Below, one piece after another: positions 1-8,074 of a stretch of DNA of 64,000 bases. Made by a program: the position numbers and the translations under genes. The notes beneath the pieces are model-generated. The model did no database searches. It saw only the letters and a program-made list of their open reading frames with translations, and had not been told where the DNA came from. Position 1 is the first letter of the stretch. The number at the start of each line of letters is the position of its first letter. The stretch is taken from the NCBI GenBank assembly GCA_050694055.1, contig JBOGWX010000161.1, positions 1-64,000 of the forward strand, written 5' to 3'. Source of the stretch: WHSV01 sp050694055 (GTDB taxonomy: Bacteria; Actinomycetota; CADDZG01; WHSQ01).

Positions 1-28
1 CGAGCGGAATGCGAGTTACCTTCGCCAT
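1..28 (-). CDS. 5' end of an unidentified gene (partial)
   Basis: Only nine codons lie in the window; on the minus strand they read MAKVTRIPL and run off the left edge. The call rests on the start signal: a near-perfect AAGGAGG (36-42 on the plus strand, reversed) sits seven bases before an ATG. Too little protein is present to name a family. It would be transcribed divergently from the RTX-type gene next to it. Confidence 0.45.
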
Positions 29-148
29 GGCGGTTCCTCCTTTTCTCAGCCTGACCACTACCACGGCGTGGCAGGGATCAGGCGGAGGGCCGCCACTTCA
101 AATTCACCGGATCGGGGGACAACCTCCATTCCTAGAACAGCTTCAGCA

Positions 149-729
149 GTGATTCGTGGACTGCCTGTCTTGGTGTTGTTGTTCAGTGCCGGCTTCGCGA
201 TTGGCTTAAATAGTGGTGTTGCTCGTGGTGGGCACGACCCGGGCTGCAGCGGTGAGTGGCTCAATACCATGAGGGAAACATGTGGTCTGGACCCAACCAC
301 TGCCAGGGGGGTCACGACAGTGACGATTCCGTTTACGAACAGTTCATTGTGGATGGTGGCGGCGATCTAGTTCAGGGCAACAATGGTAATGATGAGATTC
401 GCCTTGGTGACGGCAACGACTCGGCTTCGGGCGGTCGATACAGGGATTTCATCTTCGGCGGCAACGGTGAGGAGGACATGTTTGGTGAGAAGGGAGATGA
501 CTACTTCTCCGACAACCAAGCTGATGTGATCGATCATGACCGCATATGTGGCGGTGATGATACTGATCGAGGAGATACCCATGGATCGAACGACAAGACA
601 GATATCGAGGATGGAGACGGATCTGATTCTTACTATGGACAGGACGGGAACAACGATTTACCGATAGAGAAGGACTTTGGAGATCTAGCAAGAGAGGATG
701 GCGGCGAGAACTGTCCTCCTGCTCCTTGA
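149..729 (+). pseudogene. Secreted RTX-like calcium-binding repeat protein, frameshifted
   Basis: The GTG at 149 opens a good signal peptide (IRGLPVLVLLFSAGFAIG and on) in one frame; that frame ends at a TAG near 370 without any domain. The -1 frame, from about 307, carries Gly/Asp-rich units such as GNNGNDEIRLGDGNDS and FGGNGEEDMFGEKGDD, which resemble hemolysin-type (RTX) calcium-binding nonapeptides, and runs to TGA at 729. The two parts join smoothly if one G is added to the six-G run at 306-311. A GTG at 68 is an alternative start. The reconstructed product of about 190 residues would be exported and bind Ca2+ through its repeats. The lesion could be a real mutation, slippage (phase variation) or a sequencing error. 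Confidence 0.55.
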
Positions 730-807
730 TCCCGAAACGACTTTGCCGATCTCGCTGAGTGATCATCGCTCCGTTCTAACTAGCTCGCCAAGAAACGAGG
801 CCCTTCG

Positions 808-1212
808 TCAGGGTGCCACCGTAACGTCCGCTCTCATTCCGTAGCCGTAGTGGGCGGGGAGGTGACATCCGATGATGAGCTTGCCCGGCTCGCTGAACGT
901 ATAGGTGGTGGACCTGGTGGTCAGCGCCGGCACTGAGACTTCTCCGGGGATCGCGCCGTGCTTGGCGTGAGTGCCCGCTTCGTGGCGGTCCTGCACCGAC
1001 TGATCGCCGAGAAGAAACTCGTGGTCGATCGGATCGTCGTTGTGGATCACGAAGCGGACCGTCGTGCCCGTCTCGAACTCGAAGGCACCCGGGGCGAAGC
1101 GAGAGTGGGTGATCTCCACCACGGCCTCCGTCTCCTGCGCCTCAGCGGCCACGGCGCAGCCGCTCAGAGCCAGAATCGAGAGAGCCAGGCACAGCCGGAG
1201 CGCGCTGATCAT
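808..1212 (-). CDS. Cupredoxin-like copper-binding lipoprotein
   Basis: The chain begins MISALRLCLALSILALSGC, a lipoprotein signal with the lipobox LSGC, so the mature protein should be lipid-anchored outside the membrane. The remaining ~115 residues have plastocyanin-like ligand spacing: His in DPIDHEF, then Cys, His and Met in IIGCHLPAHYGYGM near the C-terminus, the classic type-1 copper set. A role in electron transfer or copper handling is inferred. Its ATG overlaps the TGA of the upstream DUF2330 gene (ATGA), so the two are translationally coupled and probably work together. A longer reading frame upstream exists but has no signal peptide, so the internal ATG was chosen. Confidence 0.75.
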   Translation of the reverse strand: MISALRLCLALSILALSGCAVAAEAQETEAVVEITHSRFAPGAFEFETGTTVRFVIHNDDPIDHEFLLGDQSVQDRHEAGTHAKHGAIPGEVSVPALTTRSTTYTFSEPGKLIIGCHLPAHYGYGMRADVTVAP

Positions 1213-2249
1213 CGCTGGTCTGAGACGAACCCGTTGGTGCCGATCAGGATCAGCAGGAGCAACAGCGCGGCGGCGACCCATGCCCACGGCGGCGTTGACC
1301 CTTGTGAGAGAATCGTCGTCCCGGCGACGGCGAAACCTGCATCTACCGGCGACGGCGTGGCCCCATCGAGGCTCACTGCGAGATCGTGATCCAGCTCTCC
1401 CGCCGGCGTGTTGATACGGATGTAATCAAGCCACATCCTCTCGGTCGGCAGCCAGTCCATGCCCCGGTCACCGGCCAGATCGGACAACAGCAACTTCGAG
1501 GCGGGCTCGCTGCGCTCGTGCACCAACCCCTCGGATGTCCCCGCGTCGTCCAGGCCCGGCATCAGCAGTGGCTTTCGCTCGTTCAGCAGGAACACATCGG
1601 CCTCGACGAGCTCGTCGGCCTGCCGTCCGAGCCCCAAGATGCGAAGCGGTACCCACGGCCGGTCGGTGGGAATCGTCAGGTGCACCGGAATGCCGTCGCC
1701 CGTCTGCAGCCCCTTGTTCTGGGCGCGCGCGAGATTGAAGCGGACCGCCATGAAGATGGGGCTGCGCTGCGCATAGAAGTCCAGCACTTCGGGTGCGTCG
1801 GGGGGCAGGAAGAAGCCGTTGTCCTTGGCCCACACCCCGACCTCGTCCCCGCCCCCTTCGAGGATGGTGATATCGAGCGCGCTGACGCGCTTCTCCATCA
1901 GAACCACGGCGGCGTCAAATACTGTGTCTTTAGCGCTGAGACGCAGCGCCTCGGGCGCGGGCGGCTGCACCTCCTCGACCAAGCGCTGCAGCGTCCACCG
2001 CCCGGCTCGGCCCACATCGGTGGGGACATCTGGGAGGGGAACGATCGACCCGAACTTGCCGCCGCCCGCCCCCGCGAACTCGAACGAGGTGACGTAGTGC
2101 TCGACACCGTCGACGTAGGCCGCAAGCGTCGTGGTTCGCACGAGGTTCACGGATCCGTTCGGCGCGACGAGCCCTCCGCAGGCCAGGGCAGGCCCGGTCA
2201 TGAGTGCGGTGCCGACGACCGAAGAAAGGAAGACTCTGATGATTCGCAT
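1209..2249 (-). CDS. DUF2330 family secreted protein
   Basis: The 346-residue protein starts MRIIRVFLSSVVGTALMTG with a signal peptide ending near ALACGG, followed by the ACGGLVAPNG region typical of DUF2330, and ends with one hydrophobic helix (AAALLLLLILIG) plus a short basic tail. It should therefore be exported and anchored by its C-terminus. DUF2330 has no established biochemical role. AGAGG precedes the ATG. The stop overlaps the start of the cupredoxin lipoprotein, so the pair forms a two-gene unit that may act in envelope copper or redox chemistry (inference from context). Confidence 0.75.
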   Translation of the reverse strand: MRIIRVFLSSVVGTALMTGPALACGGLVAPNGSVNLVRTTTLAAYVDGVEHYVTSFEFAGAGGGKFGSIVPLPDVPTDVGRAGRWTLQRLVEEVQPPAPEALRLSAKDTVFDAAVVLMEKRVSALDITILEGGGDEVGVWAKDNGFFLPPDAPEVLDFYAQRSPIFMAVRFNLARAQNKGLQTGDGIPVHLTIPTDRPWVPLRILGLGRQADELVEADVFLLNERKPLLMPGLDDAGTSEGLVHERSEPASKLLLSDLAGDRGMDWLPTERMWLDYIRINTPAGELDHDLAVSLDGATPSPVDAGFAVAGTTILSQGSTPPWAWVAAALLLLLILIGTNGFVSDQR

Positions 2250-2372
2250 TGCGCACCTCTTCTGTTGACCCGTTCGACCGCTCTTGGACGAGGTCGCCCG
2301 CCAAGTTTGTTCCCGTCGTCTGGTGTCTGGTTCCAGATCGAACTGCGCTGATGGCGAGTACCATCGCGCGGC

Positions 2373-3410
2373 ATGGACCTTGCGGACGCGCAGGCTCTTT
2401 GGGAGCCGGAAACCGTCTATCTGAATACCGCCAGCTATGGTCTCCCCCCGCGCCCGGCGTTCGAGGCCCTCACCGCTGCACTCGAGGACTGGCGCCATGG
2501 GCGCACGAGCTGGGAGATCTGGGGTGGGTCGACCGAGGCCGCTCGAACGGCGTTCGCGCGCCTCGTCGGTGCACCTGCGGAAGATATCGCGATAGGCACG
2601 ACCGTCTCCGAGTTCACCGGCATGATCGCCGGCTCCCTGCCCGACGGCGCCCACATCCTCGTGCCGGACATGGAGTTCACCTCGAATCTGTTTCCCTACT
2701 CGACTCATTCCGACAGGGGAATCAAGGTGACAACCGTGCCGGCCGCGCAGCTGCCCGATGCGATCGATTCGTCGACCACCGCGGTTGCCTTCAGTGTCGT
2801 GCAGTCGTCTTCCGGCGAAGTCGCAGAACTCGACGCCATCGAGAAGGCGGCCGCGGAGCACGACGTCCTCACCATCGTCGACGCAACGCAGGCCTGCGGC
2901 TGGCTGCCGCTGGACGCTCCGCGCTTCGACTTTCTCGTCGTGCACGCGTACAAGTGGCTGATGTCGCCGCGGGGTACGGCCTTTCTCTACGTCAACCCAG
3001 AGTTGCGCGAGGAGGTGAGGCCGACGGGAGCGGGATGGTACGCCGGAGAGGATGTGCACGCCTCGTACTACGGACCTCCCCTCCGGTTGGCGAGGTCGGC
3101 CCGTCGCTTCGACCTGTCACCGGTCTGGTTCTCGTGGGTCGGCACCCGGCCCTCGCTCGACGTTATCGCCGCCATCGGTGTCGGATCGATCCAGGAGCAC
3201 AACGTGCGCCTCGCCAACCTCTTCAGGGAACGCATGCAACTCGAGCCGAGCAACTCGGCGATCGTGTCGATTGATGCCGTCGACGCGACGGAAAAGCTTG
3301 AGCGTGCAGGAATCCAAGCGGCGTCCCGGGCCGGACACCTGCGCGTCTCCTTCCACGTCTACAACGACGACTCGGACGTCGATGCACTGGTCGAGACTCT
3401 GGTGAACTGA
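2373..3410 (+). CDS. Aminotransferase class V family PLP enzyme
   Basis: 345 residues, the usual size for cysteine desulfurase/isopenicillin-N-epimerase-like class-V aminotransferases. Visible features are the N-terminal YLNTASYG motif, the VDATQ strand with Asp170 (pyridine nitrogen) and Gln173, and HAYKWL with Lys194 as the PLP Schiff-base lysine. The Cys-containing loop needed by a real cysteine desulfurase is not evident, and no iron-sulfur genes are near, so the substrate is unknown. The ATG has no clear Shine-Dalgarno sequence and may be read leaderless. It converges with the DUF5317 gene, with only 18 bases between the stops. Confidence 0.8.
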   Translation: MDLADAQALWEPETVYLNTASYGLPPRPAFEALTAALEDWRHGRTSWEIWGGSTEAARTAFARLVGAPAEDIAIGTTVSEFTGMIAGSLPDGAHILVPDMEFTSNLFPYSTHSDRGIKVTTVPAAQLPDAIDSSTTAVAFSVVQSSSGEVAELDAIEKAAAEHDVLTIVDATQACGWLPLDAPRFDFLVVHAYKWLMSPRGTAFLYVNPELREEVRPTGAGWYAGEDVHASYYGPPLRLARSARRFDLSPVWFSWVGTRPSLDVIAAIGVGSIQEHNVRLANLFRERMQLEPSNSAIVSIDAVDATEKLERAGIQAASRAGHLRVSFHVYNDDSDVDALVETLVN

Positions 3411-3428
3411 TCCCTTTTTGGGGGTCGG

Positions 3429-4001
3429 TCAGACGCTGGTGTCGAGGGACTGCAACGGCGTGAGCGTCGGGCGAGGGGGAAAGAAGCGGGTCGCGCACAT
3501 CTGATGCAGCGTCAGGAGAGCGCCGACCACGATGCAGATGTCCCCTGCGCTGAAAACGTTAGCGAACGGAAATGCTGCGGGAGTGGCGAAGACATCGCCC
3601 AGAAAAGCGTAGTTGGGGTCGGCGACCTGCGCCGAGTTGGCAAACTGCGCCGAGCTGATGTTCATGCCCGCAGTCCTAAGAGCTCCGGGTGTGGCCGGCA
3701 TCACCCCGCCATTGGTTGCAATGGCGGTGAAGTTCATGATCGTCCCCATGGCAGTGACCCATAGGCCCGGAAGTTTCCGGTTGCTTCTCAGAAACCAGAT
3801 AAGAAACGCGTAGGACGCTAGATGCAGCGCAACATAGGAGGTTCCGATCCCCGGAAACACATTGATGATGGCGATCTGCAACGAGATGGCGGCAAACACC
3901 GCCCAAACCTGATGTAGCGGGAAGTCTGCGAGGGCCACGAGCCGTCCCCCGGCCAGAGGAACGGACGCCACACACAGGACGAAGCAGATAATCAGCAGCA
4001 A
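3429..4001 (-). CDS. DUF5317 family integral membrane protein
   Basis: 190 residues starting at TTG with GGGAGAG just upstream. There are about five hydrophobic helices, an early GGRLVALADFPL segment, and a central MNFTAIATNGGVMPATPGAL motif, all resembling DUF5317. The function is unknown; the protein should sit in the cytoplasmic membrane. The C-terminal helix near ICIVVGALLTL is followed by a short cytosolic tail. It appears monocistronic with its own possible promoter upstream. Confidence 0.6.
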   Translation of the reverse strand: MLLIICFVLCVASVPLAGGRLVALADFPLHQVWAVFAAISLQIAIINVFPGIGTSYVALHLASYAFLIWFLRSNRKLPGLWVTAMGTIMNFTAIATNGGVMPATPGALRTAGMNISSAQFANSAQVADPNYAFLGDVFATPAAFPFANVFSAGDICIVVGALLTLHQMCATRFFPPRPTLTPLQSLDTSV

Positions 4002-4048
4002 GGGGCTCTCCCGGTCGCGTCGGCTTGTAAGGATTTATCGGCAGACCC

Positions 4049-4077
4049 CTTTAGGCCTTTACTAATCCAGGTGTCAA
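4049..4077 (-). promoter_or_regulatory. Possible sigma-70 promoter of the DUF5317 gene
   Basis: Read on the minus strand there is an exact TTGACA (4072-4077) followed after 17 bases by CTAAAG (4049-4054). The -35 match is perfect and the -10 poor. The start of transcription would be about 40 bases before the TTG start codon. Between here and 4260 no gene is visible. Confidence 0.3.
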
Positions 4078-4260
4078 CTCGGGGCCAGAGCTCGATGTGG
4101 TCACTTTGGGCTACGCGCGACCTAGTTCATTGGGATGGCGCGGCTCCGCCGCATTAGTGATTGTGCGACCAGAGTGAGTTCAAAAGCTCAAGCGAGGCTA
4201 GGCCTCGGACGAAATGAGCGGCATGGAAACATTTGGTATCAGGCGGAGAGGGGAGGTGTC

Positions 4261-4350
4261 TTGAGAACTCGTCTTCTTCGAGCCGGCATGCTGCTCGCGT
4301 CGCTTGCAGCCCTGGTGGCTGCATCTGGTGCCGGTCACAAGTGGTACTAG
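4261..4350 (+). CDS. Possible 29-residue hydrophobic peptide
   Basis: A TTG codon five bases after GGGAGG opens a 29-codon frame: a basic start (RTRLLRAG), one hydrophobic stretch (MLLASLAALVAASGAG) and the tail HKWY before TAG. It looks like a signal-peptide-only or single-helix peptide. Support is the strong ribosome binding site plus this composition; the frame is too short for codon statistics. It lies 90 bases before the GGDEF-EAL gene on the same strand and is followed at once by a stable hairpin, so a leader-peptide or small membrane-peptide role linked to that gene is possible. No homologue was recognised. Confidence 0.4.
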   Translation: MRTRLLRAGMLLASLAALVAASGAGHKWY

Positions 4351-4352
4351 CC

Positions 4353-4407
4353 CACTGCAGGGCACCCAGGGTGGGTTCGCCTTCGGGCGATCCTGCCCTG
4401 TGTGCAG
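4353..4407 (+). other. Structured RNA element ahead of the cyclic-di-GMP enzyme gene
   Basis: CAGGGCA (4358-4364) pairs perfectly with TGCCCTG (4394-4400), and inside it TCGCC-TTCG-GGCGA (4377-4390) forms a second stem with a stable TTCG loop. The element begins right after the stop of the 29-residue frame and ends 33 bases before the TTG start of the GGDEF-EAL gene. There is no T tract, so it is not a standard terminator. It does not match the GEMM cyclic-di-GMP riboswitch core as remembered. An attenuator or mRNA-stability role is only inferred. Confidence 0.35.
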
Positions 4408-4440
4408 TTTCGATTCGTTGACTCGATCCAGGAGTACTCA

Positions 4441-6510
4441 TTGCTGGCGAAGATCAAGCCGGTATGGCTGTACGTCTCTATCATCACCCTCGCGGGAGTC
4501 GTGGTCGGTGCCCTTGCCTCGCCTAATGTGGGTAGCACGATCGCCGCGGATTACGGCGAATTCTGGCTGCTGACCGGTCTCACTCTGCTGGGCGAGCTAT
4601 TTCCGATTCGTACGCCGAGGACCGACGGCGAAGAGGGTGAGATCACGGTCTCGGCGATCTTCACCTTTGCGCTTCTTCTCAGATTCGGGGCCGGGGCGGC
4701 CATCATGGCGCAGTCGGTCGGCAGCCTGATGGCGGACCTCCGTGCGGGCAAGCCCGGGTGGAAATCGATCTTCAACGCGGCCCAGCTGGCGCTCGCTCTC
4801 GCCGCCGCCGGAGGAGTGGTCCACGTGACGACCTCGGGCGACTTCCTCACCGGCGTCCCGGCGTTCCAGACCCTCGACGTGCCGGGCATCCTTCTGGCTT
4901 GCGCGGTTCTTTTTCTCACTAACAACCTCGTCTGCCGTATAGCGATTGCCCTGCACCAAGGCGCGCCGGTTCTGCGTTTCCTGATGTCGGACATCGGCTA
5001 CCACGCGTGGATCAATCTCGTCCTGCTGGCGCTCTCGCCCGTGGTCGTCGTGGTCGCGGAACGCAGCCTCCTGCTGGTTCCGTTGCTTGCCATTCCCATG
5101 GTCATCATCTGGAGTATCGCCACGGTGTACGCGGAGAAGGACTACAAGGCCTACCAGGCGCTCCACGACGACCTCACCGGGCTTCCCAACCGGGCTCTCT
5201 TCTACGACCGGCTCGACCATTCGTTGCTCGAGGCGAAGAGAAAAGGAGAGCGAGTCGCCGTCATGCTGCTGGACCTTGACCGTTTCAAGGAGATCAACGA
5301 CAGCCTCGGACACCACATCGGTGACGCGCTCTTGCGCCAGGTGGGGCCGAGAGTGAAAGAAGTATTGAGAGAGGTCGATACCTTTGCTCGCCTGGGAGGC
5401 GACGAGTTCATAGCTCTGCTCCCGAACGTCGGAAGTCAAGAGGACGCCGTGGGTGTGGCCGAGCGTGTCCTGACCGCCATCGAGATCCCCTTCATCCTGG
5501 ACGAGGTCTCGACCGGGCTGACCATTGATGTCGAGGCGAGCATCGGGATCGCCATGTTCCCGGAGAACGGCGGCGACGTCGACACGCTGCTGCAGCGCGC
5601 CGATGTCGCCATGTACGTGGCGAAGGAGACCCACACCGGCCGCGAGCTCTATGCCGACGACAGGGATCGCAACAGCGCACGACGTCTAAGCCTGCTGGGG
5701 GAGCTTCGCCGAGCCGTCGAACGAGAGGAGTTGCAACTCTTCTATCAGCCGAAAGTCGACCTTCACTCCGGAGAGGTAGCCGGGGTCGAGGCTCTGCTGC
5801 GATGGGACCATCGCCGGTTCGGCAAGGTGGCCCCGGATGAATTCATCGGTGCGGCGGAGCAAACCGGGCTGATGCGGTCTCTGACACGCTTCGCACTAGA
5901 GCGTGCGCTGGAGCAATGGCAGGGATGGCGTATCCAGGGCCTCGAAATCGACATCGCAGTGAATCTCTCTCGAAGAAGCCTTCTCGACCCGAACTTCGTG
6001 GACGATGTCACGTCCATCCTCGCCAGTTGTCGCGTACCCCATGAGCATCTTCTGCTCGAGATCACCGAGAGCAGCATCATCGCCGATCCAGTCCGCGCGG
6101 CCGAGGTCTGTCAGCGGCTCAACGATCTGGGTATCGGCCTCTCCTTGGATGACTTTGGGGCCGGCTACTCATCGCTCGGCTACCTCAAGCGTCTGCCGGT
6201 GCAGGAGATCAAGATCGACAAGTCGTTCATTCTCGGGATGACCGAGGACGAGAACGACGAGGTGATCGTCCGGTCGACGATCGACCTCGCCCGCAACCTC
6301 GGTCTACGGGTGGTCGCCGAAGGAGTGGAGACGCGCGCCGTCTGGGACACCCTCCAGAGACTCGGATGCGATCTAGCTCAGGGCTTCTTCCTCGGCCGGC
6401 CGATGCCGGCCAAGCACGTGGCCGCGTGGTTCCGGGAGTTCGGGCACCCCGAGCATCTCCTGTCTTCCACGGTGCGGGTACGCCGCGACGAGCTCGTGGC
6501 GCGCCCCTGA
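4441..6510 (+). CDS. Membrane-anchored GGDEF-EAL diguanylate cyclase/phosphodiesterase
   Basis: The TTG at 4441 is chosen because AGGAG lies six bases before it; a GTG 39 bases upstream falls inside a hairpin. The 689-residue product has roughly 230 N-terminal residues of hydrophobic helices (sensor), then a GGDEF domain with intact LGGDEF and the ALHDDLTGLPNRALF entry motif, then an EAL domain with VEALLRW, DDFGAGYSS and IKIDKSFI. Both catalytic signatures are intact, so the protein may make and/or degrade cyclic-di-GMP at the membrane. The N-terminal sensor was not matched to a named MASE type. Confidence 0.9.
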   Translation: MLAKIKPVWLYVSIITLAGVVVGALASPNVGSTIAADYGEFWLLTGLTLLGELFPIRTPRTDGEEGEITVSAIFTFALLLRFGAGAAIMAQSVGSLMADLRAGKPGWKSIFNAAQLALALAAAGGVVHVTTSGDFLTGVPAFQTLDVPGILLACAVLFLTNNLVCRIAIALHQGAPVLRFLMSDIGYHAWINLVLLALSPVVVVVAERSLLLVPLLAIPMVIIWSIATVYAEKDYKAYQALHDDLTGLPNRALFYDRLDHSLLEAKRKGERVAVMLLDLDRFKEINDSLGHHIGDALLRQVGPRVKEVLREVDTFARLGGDEFIALLPNVGSQEDAVGVAERVLTAIEIPFILDEVSTGLTIDVEASIGIAMFPENGGDVDTLLQRADVAMYVAKETHTGRELYADDRDRNSARRLSLLGELRRAVEREELQLFYQPKVDLHSGEVAGVEALLRWDHRRFGKVAPDEFIGAAEQTGLMRSLTRFALERALEQWQGWRIQGLEIDIAVNLSRRSLLDPNFVDDVTSILASCRVPHEHLLLEITESSIIADPVRAAEVCQRLNDLGIGLSLDDFGAGYSSLGYLKRLPVQEIKIDKSFILGMTEDENDEVIVRSTIDLARNLGLRVVAEGVETRAVWDTLQRLGCDLAQGFFLGRPMPAKHVAAWFREFGHPEHLLSSTVRVRRDELVARP

Positions 6511-6522
6511 GGACTCTGTAAC

Positions 6523-6804
6523 CTAGGCGGGACCCGCGGTTGGAGGTTTGACGAGGTCGCGCGCGGCCTGACGCGATGCGCCGGTCGCCGCACCAACGAG
6601 GGCGATCCACGCGGCCTTCTTCCCGGCGGGAACCGCTTGGTCGATCTGAGGGGGATTCTCACGCGTGACGAGCCGCCACACGGTCGTGACGATGTAGGTG
6701 GCGAGCTTGACCGCGAGTACTCCGAGGATCAACGCGCCGATGTTCTGGGCTAGGGAGGGCTTCTGCGGGATCGAACCGTCGGGCTGTGGCAGCTTCTTGG
6801 GCAT
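6523..6804 (-). CDS. DUF4235-like small membrane protein
   Basis: 93 residues with AAGGAG seven to eight bases before the ATG. One clear hydrophobic helix (NIGALILGVLAVKLATYIV), a central TRENPPQ turn, and a second weaker helix (AWIALVGAATGASRQAARDL) match the DUF4235 pattern of small actinobacterial membrane proteins. The function is unknown. It faces the end of the GGDEF-EAL gene and lies downstream of the cation-transporter pair on the same strand. Confidence 0.6.
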   Translation of the reverse strand: MPKKLPQPDGSIPQKPSLAQNIGALILGVLAVKLATYIVTTVWRLVTRENPPQIDQAVPAGKKAAWIALVGAATGASRQAARDLVKPPTAGPA

Positions 6805-6863
6805 GAGCTGGTCTCCTTCAAGATCTCTCGGGTGACAACTATGCCCCATCTCGAGCGGTTGAC

Positions 6864-8066
6864 TCAGGCGTCCTGGAACTCCCGCTGCAACCCTGCGAGC
6901 TCGTCGAGCTCGTCACCGCCCTCGGCGGGCCCCACCGCGATGACTCGATCGCCCGCTTGAAAGGAGAAGCGGGGCTTCGGTCGATAGGTCCACCGCCGGC
7001 CTCGCTGGACGGCGAGCACGAACATGCCGGTCTCCGTCTCGATCTGCAGCTCCTTGATCGTGCGACCCTCTGCGGGCGCACCGGGTTGCACGACCGTTTC
7101 GTGGCCGAACTCATCGGACTCGACCAGAGCGGCCGCGATTACGGGGTGCAGCTCCTCGCCGGCCTCGACGAGGCGGGTCATCTCGCGCGCGGAGTCGAAG
7201 ATCATCTCGGAAGCTTGGGCGAGCCGGATCAGGCCTCTTAGATCATCGGGATTCCGCGCCTCTTGCGCGCTGCGGAGGACCCACGACTCGAGCTCGTCGT
7301 GAATCGTGTCGCTGCGCGCTTCCAGGCTGGCGACTTCGGAGGCGAGGGCCTGACTGTTGAACAACAACGACGAATAAGCGAGTCCCACCGCAACCTCCGA
7401 CGAGTCCTTCATCTCGATGAGGAGATCAACGGCCCGGTCGAGGTCGCTGAGCACTATCTCGGGGGGGTCGGGTCGCTCGGGCAGCTCGGGCGCCCCCATG
7501 AGTTGCCGGGCGAGGTTGACGCCGTCCTCGGGTCCTTGAACCAGGAGCGCGTCGCCACCGGCAACCGTGAAGTCGGGACCGGGGTCGAAGTTCCACTCGC
7601 CTCCTCGGCGCACGGCGATGATCCACATACCGATCTCCACCGGCAGGGCGAGATCCCGCAGCGACTGCCCAATCGCTTGGGCGTTAGCGCGCACCTTCAC
7701 GCGCGCTACGACCTCGTCTGCGTGTCGGAGGTCGCGGCGAAGATCCTCGAGTATGCCGATTCCCGATGCGACGATGCCGGCGATGTCCTCGGCCGCGTCG
7801 GCGATCTTCTCGACTGCGGCTGAGATCTCGAGCACGCCGGCCATGTGCTCCGCGTCTTCGGGACTGCGGGCCGCCAGGATGCAGAGACGGCGGAGGCCGC
7901 GCAGGTGCTCGACCATGCGGTCTTCGAGCCGGCGCACCTCTTTGGCGAGATCCGCGTCGGAGAAGAAGATCGCTGCGTACGCAAGGTCCACCATCAGCTC
8001 GGAGGTGTCCTTGATCTCCGCCAAGTACCCCTTGACGGTTCTCGGGACTTCGGATGAATCCATCAT
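6864..8066 (-). CDS. Double PhoU / TrkA_C (RCK-C) regulatory protein of a cation transporter
   Basis: About 400 soluble residues in a duplicated layout: a PhoU-like helical block (EIKDTSELMVDLAYAAIFF), a TrkA_C block (GMWIIAVRRGGEW ... GGDALLVQGP), a second PhoU-like block (EMKDSSEVAVGLAYSSLLF) and a second TrkA_C block (GMFVLAVQRGRRW ... AGDRVIAVGP). TrkA_C domains bind ligands in ion channels and transporters. Two adjacent ATGs exist; AGGAG is best placed for the second (8063). It follows the MgtE gene by eight bases, so it is very likely the cytosolic regulatory subunit of that transporter. The open frame continues upstream only as antisense of MgtE. Confidence 0.8.
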   Translation of the reverse strand: MMDSSEVPRTVKGYLAEIKDTSELMVDLAYAAIFFSDADLAKEVRRLEDRMVEHLRGLRRLCILAARSPEDAEHMAGVLEISAAVEKIADAAEDIAGIVASGIGILEDLRRDLRHADEVVARVKVRANAQAIGQSLRDLALPVEIGMWIIAVRRGGEWNFDPGPDFTVAGGDALLVQGPEDGVNLARQLMGAPELPERPDPPEIVLSDLDRAVDLLIEMKDSSEVAVGLAYSSLLFNSQALASEVASLEARSDTIHDELESWVLRSAQEARNPDDLRGLIRLAQASEMIFDSAREMTRLVEAGEELHPVIAAALVESDEFGHETVVQPGAPAEGRTIKELQIETETGMFVLAVQRGRRWTYRPKPRFSFQAGDRVIAVGPAEGGDELDELAGLQREFQDA

Positions 8067-8074
8067 GAACTCCT

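Noticed and set aside
3411..3428. Bidirectional terminator between the aminotransferase and DUF5317 genes
   Set aside because: GATCCC/GGGGTC with a T-rich loop gives only six pairs, one of them wobble.
4353..4407. GEMM cyclic-di-GMP riboswitch
   Set aside because: The conserved GEMM core and tetraloop-receptor layout are not recognisable; only a two-stem hairpin is supported.
4597..5634. 345-codon minus-strand open frame
   Set aside because: Antisense to the GGDEF-EAL gene whose motifs are unambiguous.
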